Below, piece after piece: positions 60,770 through 64,000 of a stretch of DNA of 64,000 nt. The notes under the pieces are model-generated. The model did not search any database. It saw nothing but the letters and a program-made list of their open reading frames with translations, and was not told where the DNA came from. The stretch is from Phaeodactylibacter xiamenensis (GTDB lineage Bacteria; Bacteroidota; Bacteroidia; Chitinophagales; Saprospiraceae): contig NZ_JPOS01000010.1 in assembly GCF_000759025.1 (NCBI RefSeq), positions 1-64,000 on the forward strand, written 5' to 3'. Each line of letters opens with the position of its first letter. Position 1 is the stretch's first letter. The position numbers were made by a program, and so were the translations under genes.

Positions 60770-61021
60770 CGTTATTTCGGCCGCCAACTATTGCTGCGGT
60801 TCACACCCACGGAGTATAAGTTGCTTTGCCTACTTGCTAAATATGAAGGCCGGGTACTAACGCATCAACAATTGCTGAAGGAAGTCTGGGGCATCGCTTA
60901 CCAAAAGGAAACTCAGTACCTCCGGGTTTATATCGGGCAAATACGTAAGAAAATAGAGGACAATCCCAATGCACCGGATTTGCTGATCACGGAGCCGGGG
61001 ATTTGGTATCGTTTGGGGTAA
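60770..61021 (+). pseudogene. KdpE/OmpR-type response regulator C-terminal relic
   Basis: The frame reads [20 protein letters not shown], then [20 protein letters not shown], then [20 protein letters not shown], then [12 protein letters not shown]. This is the winged-helix effector domain of KdpE-like response regulators, complete in its last 75 residues. The receiver domain with the phosphorylated Asp is missing, and no upstream sequence encodes it. No kdp genes are nearby. TTG at 60791 is the only start-like codon, so it is most likely a gene fragment. Confidence 0.75.
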
Positions 61022-61094
61022 GCTCTGGATTCATGATTCCTCACCAGCAAGATTTTTATACTTCCCTTATACTTTAGTGCGGATTATTCACGGC

Positions 61095-61646
61095 ATGGAG
61101 CTTTTGGATAAGCCCTTCCCACCGATATTTCCGATGATCTCGCCGGACAACGATTGGTACCGCTTCCGGCTGTGGCTGGAAGGAGCCCCGCTGACGATGA
61201 AGCTCCGGGAGCAGGCCGGGCTGCCGCCGTTGGAAAAAGCCATCCCAGAGATGACGGAGGAGGAAATCAGGGAAGCCATAGCGTTTCGGATGGATGCTTT
61301 GAAGAAAAGCGGAATCGGCATTTACCTGCAAGAGCTCCCCCCGCCCATTTTACTGATGGCACTTTGCGAGATGCTGGAAGAAGAAACGGAGCGCATGGAG
61401 GGCGAGGGCTGGACCCTGGACGGATGTAGCGGCTACTGCCCGGGCTGCCTGCAACGCCCATGGTGCAATACCGGGCAAAGCCTCGGGTGGGCGGAAGATA
61501 ACGAAGCCGGTGGTATGCACCTCAGAGCCGAGCTTCAGGATTTTGTATCCATGAACCCCCAACCGAAGGAAGTGCTCGATGCCTTCAATGAAGAGCTGGA
61601 GGAGGACATCAGAGGATTCCGCAGTGCGGATCCGAAAAACAATTAA
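61095..61646 (+). CDS. Hypothetical protein with Cys cluster
   Basis: A 183-aa acidic cytoplasmic protein. The N-terminal part is Pro-rich (KPFPPIFPMISPDNDWYRFR) and precedes helices (PEMTEEEIREAIAFRMDALK, MALCEMLEEETERME). A cluster CSGYCPGCLQRPWC (about 115-128) could bind Zn or Fe-S. The C-terminus is acidic and helical. No family recognised. A TATACTTTA sequence upstream could be its -7 box. Met at 61095 was chosen over the non-ATG start at 61077. Confidence 0.6.
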   Translation: MELLDKPFPPIFPMISPDNDWYRFRLWLEGAPLTMKLREQAGLPPLEKAIPEMTEEEIREAIAFRMDALKKSGIGIYLQELPPPILLMALCEMLEEETERMEGEGWTLDGCSGYCPGCLQRPWCNTGQSLGWAEDNEAGGMHLRAELQDFVSMNPQPKEVLDAFNEELEEDIRGFRSADPKNN

Positions 61647-61842
61647 TTGTGGATTGGGCGAAGGGATAATGCCCCGGGCCTGGATTGAAGCGGAGCATGT
61701 GCCCCGACACCTAAAGGCAGAACGTATCCGAGCCGATAAGGCAGGGGATGGACAAATCGTTGGGGAAGGCCTGCTGCACTAACGTAAGTCACGCATAATT
61801 CCCTACTTTTACCCCATCATTTCATCAAATTTAATTCAACCA

Positions 61843-62946
61843 ATGAAGCTTAACATCCTTCTGTTTCTCTGCCTGGTGCTGGGTGCCAGCATGGGGTTAA
61901 ATGCCCAGGATCTCAAATTTTCCGGTATGGACCCAAGCCCGATGGACGCGGCGCACTACCCGCGCGCTGCAGCCTTCCAAAACTACCTGGATGACGATGA
62001 CCCCGATCGGGTTCAGCAAATCAAGGTGTTGTACTGCCGCCCTCAGAAGAAAGGCCGTGAAATCTTTGGCGGGCTTGTGCCCTGGGGACAGGACTGGCGC
62101 CTGGGTGCCAATGAAGCGACCGAGGTCACCTTTTTCCAACCCGTAGAAATTGGCGGCACCTATATACCGGCTGGCACCTATACTATGTTTGCGCAGCCCT
62201 ATCCACAACAGTGGATCATCAAAATCTCTGAGGAGCGCTTCATCGGAGGTGCTGAAAACCGCGACATTACTAAAGACATCGCTGCGGTATCTGTACCCAC
62301 CACTTCAGTAGCTAATGTGCGTGAATACTTCACCATAGGCTTTCAAAAAATTGACGATTACAACGTAAATATGGTTTTGGAATGGGACCAAACCCGTGCC
62401 GCGTTACCGATAAACCTCAACCCACCGATCATGTCGGGAGAAGACACCAGCCCTATGGATCTGGTGCAGTATCCTAATATGTCCCGCTTACGCAACTACG
62501 TGGAAGAAGCGGAGCTCGCGGCTAATGAGCCACTGGTTCGTGCAGTTTATTCCCGCCCGCAAATGAAAGGCCGTACTATTTTTGGAGGCTTGTTGAAATA
62601 CGGAAGCATGTGGCGCGTGGGCGCGAACGAAACCACAGAACTGACCTTCTTCAGGAATGTGACGATTGGTGGCACTGAAATTAAGGCCGGCCGGTACGGG
62701 CTCTTTGCCACCGTCAATAAAGACAACTGGGAATTCATCATCCACAAGAACGTACAATCCTGGGGCCCACCTAATCACAATGAGGAGGATAATGTCGTGA
62801 AGGTCGTGGTACCTACCGAGAAAACACCGGAAACGCTGGAAGCCCTTTCCATGACCTTCGTTGAGAAAGGTGATAACCAAGTCGAATTGGTGATTGGCTG
62901 GGAAGACACTATGGCACGCCTTCCTATCACCGTTATGTCGGAATAA
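61843..62946 (+). CDS. Tandem DUF2911 secreted protein
   Basis: A 367-aa protein with signal peptide 1-22 (ending GLNAQ). Two DUF2911 domains follow (about 50-185 and 220-355), each with the signature YxRPxxKGRxIFGGL, then WRxGANExTEVTFF, then IGGTxIxAGxYxxFA. The second copy shows the family more cleanly (AVYSRPQMKGRTIFGGLLKY). DUF2911 is frequent in Bacteroidota as a single copy; its function is unknown. Monocistronic, with a strong terminator after it. Confidence 0.9.
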   Translation: MKLNILLFLCLVLGASMGLNAQDLKFSGMDPSPMDAAHYPRAAAFQNYLDDDDPDRVQQIKVLYCRPQKKGREIFGGLVPWGQDWRLGANEATEVTFFQPVEIGGTYIPAGTYTMFAQPYPQQWIIKISEERFIGGAENRDITKDIAAVSVPTTSVANVREYFTIGFQKIDDYNVNMVLEWDQTRAALPINLNPPIMSGEDTSPMDLVQYPNMSRLRNYVEEAELAANEPLVRAVYSRPQMKGRTIFGGLLKYGSMWRVGANETTELTFFRNVTIGGTEIKAGRYGLFATVNKDNWEFIIHKNVQSWGPPNHNEEDNVVKVVVPTEKTPETLEALSMTFVEKGDNQVELVIGWEDTMARLPITVMSE

Positions 62947-62973
62947 GCACAGATAAAAAGTGTTACGCTATCT

Positions 62974-63012
62974 ATCCCGCATTTTGGATTGCTCAAAATG
63001 CGGGATTTTTTT
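62974..63012 (+). terminator. Strong intrinsic terminator
   Basis: Arms ATCCCGCATTTTG and CAAAATGCGGGAT pair perfectly (13 bp) around a 7-nt loop, followed by a T-run (TTTTTTT). It ends the DUF2911 gene and faces the converging glycoside hydrolase gene. Confidence 0.92.
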
Positions 63013-63094
63013 CTTGTGTATCCGGCTGATTGGGAGGTTGATATAACCGCATGGTTTCTGCCCTGTCGCTGCTTTCGGCTGTTCAGTGGTTTTG

Positions 63095-64000
63095 TTATTC
63101 CTGATTCGTAATGGTCACGATGGATCTCGGGGGAATCACGTACCGGTTTCCTACCTTGAAAGCACCCCGATCAGAAAGATTGTGATCAGAAAGGGCATCC
63201 GTAAGGTAAAGCTTTAGGTCATTATACGCAGGCAGCCCGTCCAACTGTAGTTCCATTGGGATCGTATTCTCGGAGAAATTGATAATTACCATGGTGAAGA
63301 TGGAGTCATCTTCACTGACAAATGCAGTGGACATAGTGCTTTCCAGGGTTGCTTCCGCCTGCCGGAAGTCATTTCGGGAAACAGAAATCCGTTTCATGCC
63401 CGGGCGGACAAAGCGGGAAAAATGCCCTAACGCCCAAAGCGTCTTGGAATCGTAAATATTGCCATCAAATTTATCATAGTCGGTATAGACCAGGCCATCC
63501 TTGTAATCGTAGGGGCTCACGCCCAGCCACCACTGCCAGGCACTGGCGTTTGCCAATGTCAAATCAGAAAAAATAACCCGTGCAACGTACAAGGCTGTTA
63601 GCATGCCAAGGTCTCGGCCATTCCCATTGATGTAGCTGTTGTTTTCAAGGGGGCAGTATTCAGTCATCCAAAACTCAACAGGCGTAGTGCTGCCTGCCAC
63701 AGCATCTTTGACCTGGAGGCGCGTGGCAGCCATTTGGTCAACCGGCCAGGTTGTAAAATAACTATGGGCTGCCACTTTTGGGGCGACATGTGAGAGCGAT
63801 CCCACATAATCAGGTGACTGAGGGTCGAAGAACGCTTCAATCTGACTGCCCCGCTCTGGCTTATTATCTATCTCGTAGAGATAATTAAGTTGTGCTGTTT
63901 CCGGGATTTCGATACGTGTTGGCAGGTTCCGGGTTTCAAATGCCTCGTTAATGACTCGAATAGCTGCCGCCATTTCGCTATTCCGGGCAGGTGTCCCTTC
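63095..64000 (-). CDS. GH30-like glycoside hydrolase, 3' part (5' end outside window)
   Basis: The frame is open to the right edge, so at least 301 residues of the C-terminal part are visible. It includes VEFWMTEYCPLEN, with Glu of TEY as the likely nucleophile at the end of a TIM-barrel strand, then SAWQWWLGVSPYDYKDGLVY, then WALGHFSRFVRPGMKRI leading into a small C-terminal beta domain that ends IPPRSIVTIT. These features fit the GH30 family (endo-beta-1,6-galactanase or glucanase-like). It should cleave beta-linked polysaccharide; substrate and signal peptide cannot be judged. No T9SS tail is present at the C-terminus. Confidence 0.8.
   Translation of the reverse strand, partial: EGTPARNSEMAAAIRVINEAFETRNLPTRIEIPETAQLNYLYEIDNKPERGSQIEAFFDPQSPDYVGSLSHVAPKVAAHSYFTTWPVDQMAATRLQVKDAVAGSTTPVEFWMTEYCPLENNSYINGNGRDLGMLTALYVARVIFSDLTLANASAWQWWLGVSPYDYKDGLVYTDYDKFDGNIYDSKTLWALGHFSRFVRPGMKRISVSRNDFRQAEATLESTMSTAFVSEDDSIFTMVIINFSENTIPMELQLDGLPAYNDLKLYLTDALSDHNLSDRGAFKVGNRYVIPPRSIVTITNQE

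Overview
The window looks like the chromosome of a free-living Bacteroidota bacterium, most likely a Saprospiria/Lewinella-type lineage. The evidence is type IX secretion (T9SS) sorting tails on very large secreted proteins, a TonB receptor paired with a DUF4249 lipoprotein, promoters of the TAnnTTTG type, few Shine-Dalgarno sequences, a fused ResB/CcsA cytochrome synthase, and DUF2911 and Uma2 proteins. No rRNA, tRNA or CRISPR array was seen.

Region 1 (1-22.4 kb) is mostly minus strand. It holds a LamG/fibronectin/glycine-rich/TSP3 surface protein running off the left edge, a Nudix hydrolase, a TPR-LuxR-type regulator, an IS element beside an Mrr relic, two T9SS cargo proteins (957 and 2265 aa) in tandem, a tail-fibre-like secreted protein, a candidate membrane-anchored toxin with an overlapping immunity gene, and a Uma2 nuclease. 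A 411-bp block is duplicated upstream of two of the secreted-protein genes (4110-4520 and 19941-20351); both copies carry the 3' end of a Nudix gene.

Region 2 (22.5-31.4 kb) holds a Na/Pi cotransporter behind a palindromic operator candidate, then a four-gene minus-strand operon: a secreted protein, a TonB receptor, a DUF4249 lipoprotein and a macroglobulin-like protein with a plug-like segment. A DUF2459 protein follows.

Region 3 (31.6-47.8 kb) is the most striking part. A plus-strand operon encodes a cytochrome-b-like four-helix protein with two His-x13-His pairs, a ferredoxin/FAD/NAD(P) oxidoreductase, a 23-CxxCH secreted cytochrome, a 2039-aa cytochrome with 82 CxxCH motifs built by in-register 1110-bp tandem duplication, an outer-membrane beta-barrel candidate, a lipoprotein with an OB-like tail, and a 1040-aa ResB-CcsA heme-lyase fusion. 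I infer a trans-envelope electron conduit with its own cytochrome assembly factor. It ends at a clear hairpin terminator.

Region 4 (48-61.7 kb) is an eroding defence island. It holds a GmrSD-type DUF262/DUF1524 nuclease divergent from a cassette of MmeI-like methyltransferase, broken YhcG/DUF1016 gene, SF2 helicase and GIY-YIG nuclease. Around it lie gene relics (AAA/DUF4143 ATPase, KdpE-type response regulator, possible cytochrome c tail) and several small palindromic MITE-like elements. One of these split the YhcG gene, with a TAA target duplication and a reading frame that is restored on excision.

Region 5 (61.8-64 kb) holds a tandem DUF2911 protein and the 3' part of a GH30-like glycoside hydrolase running off the right edge.
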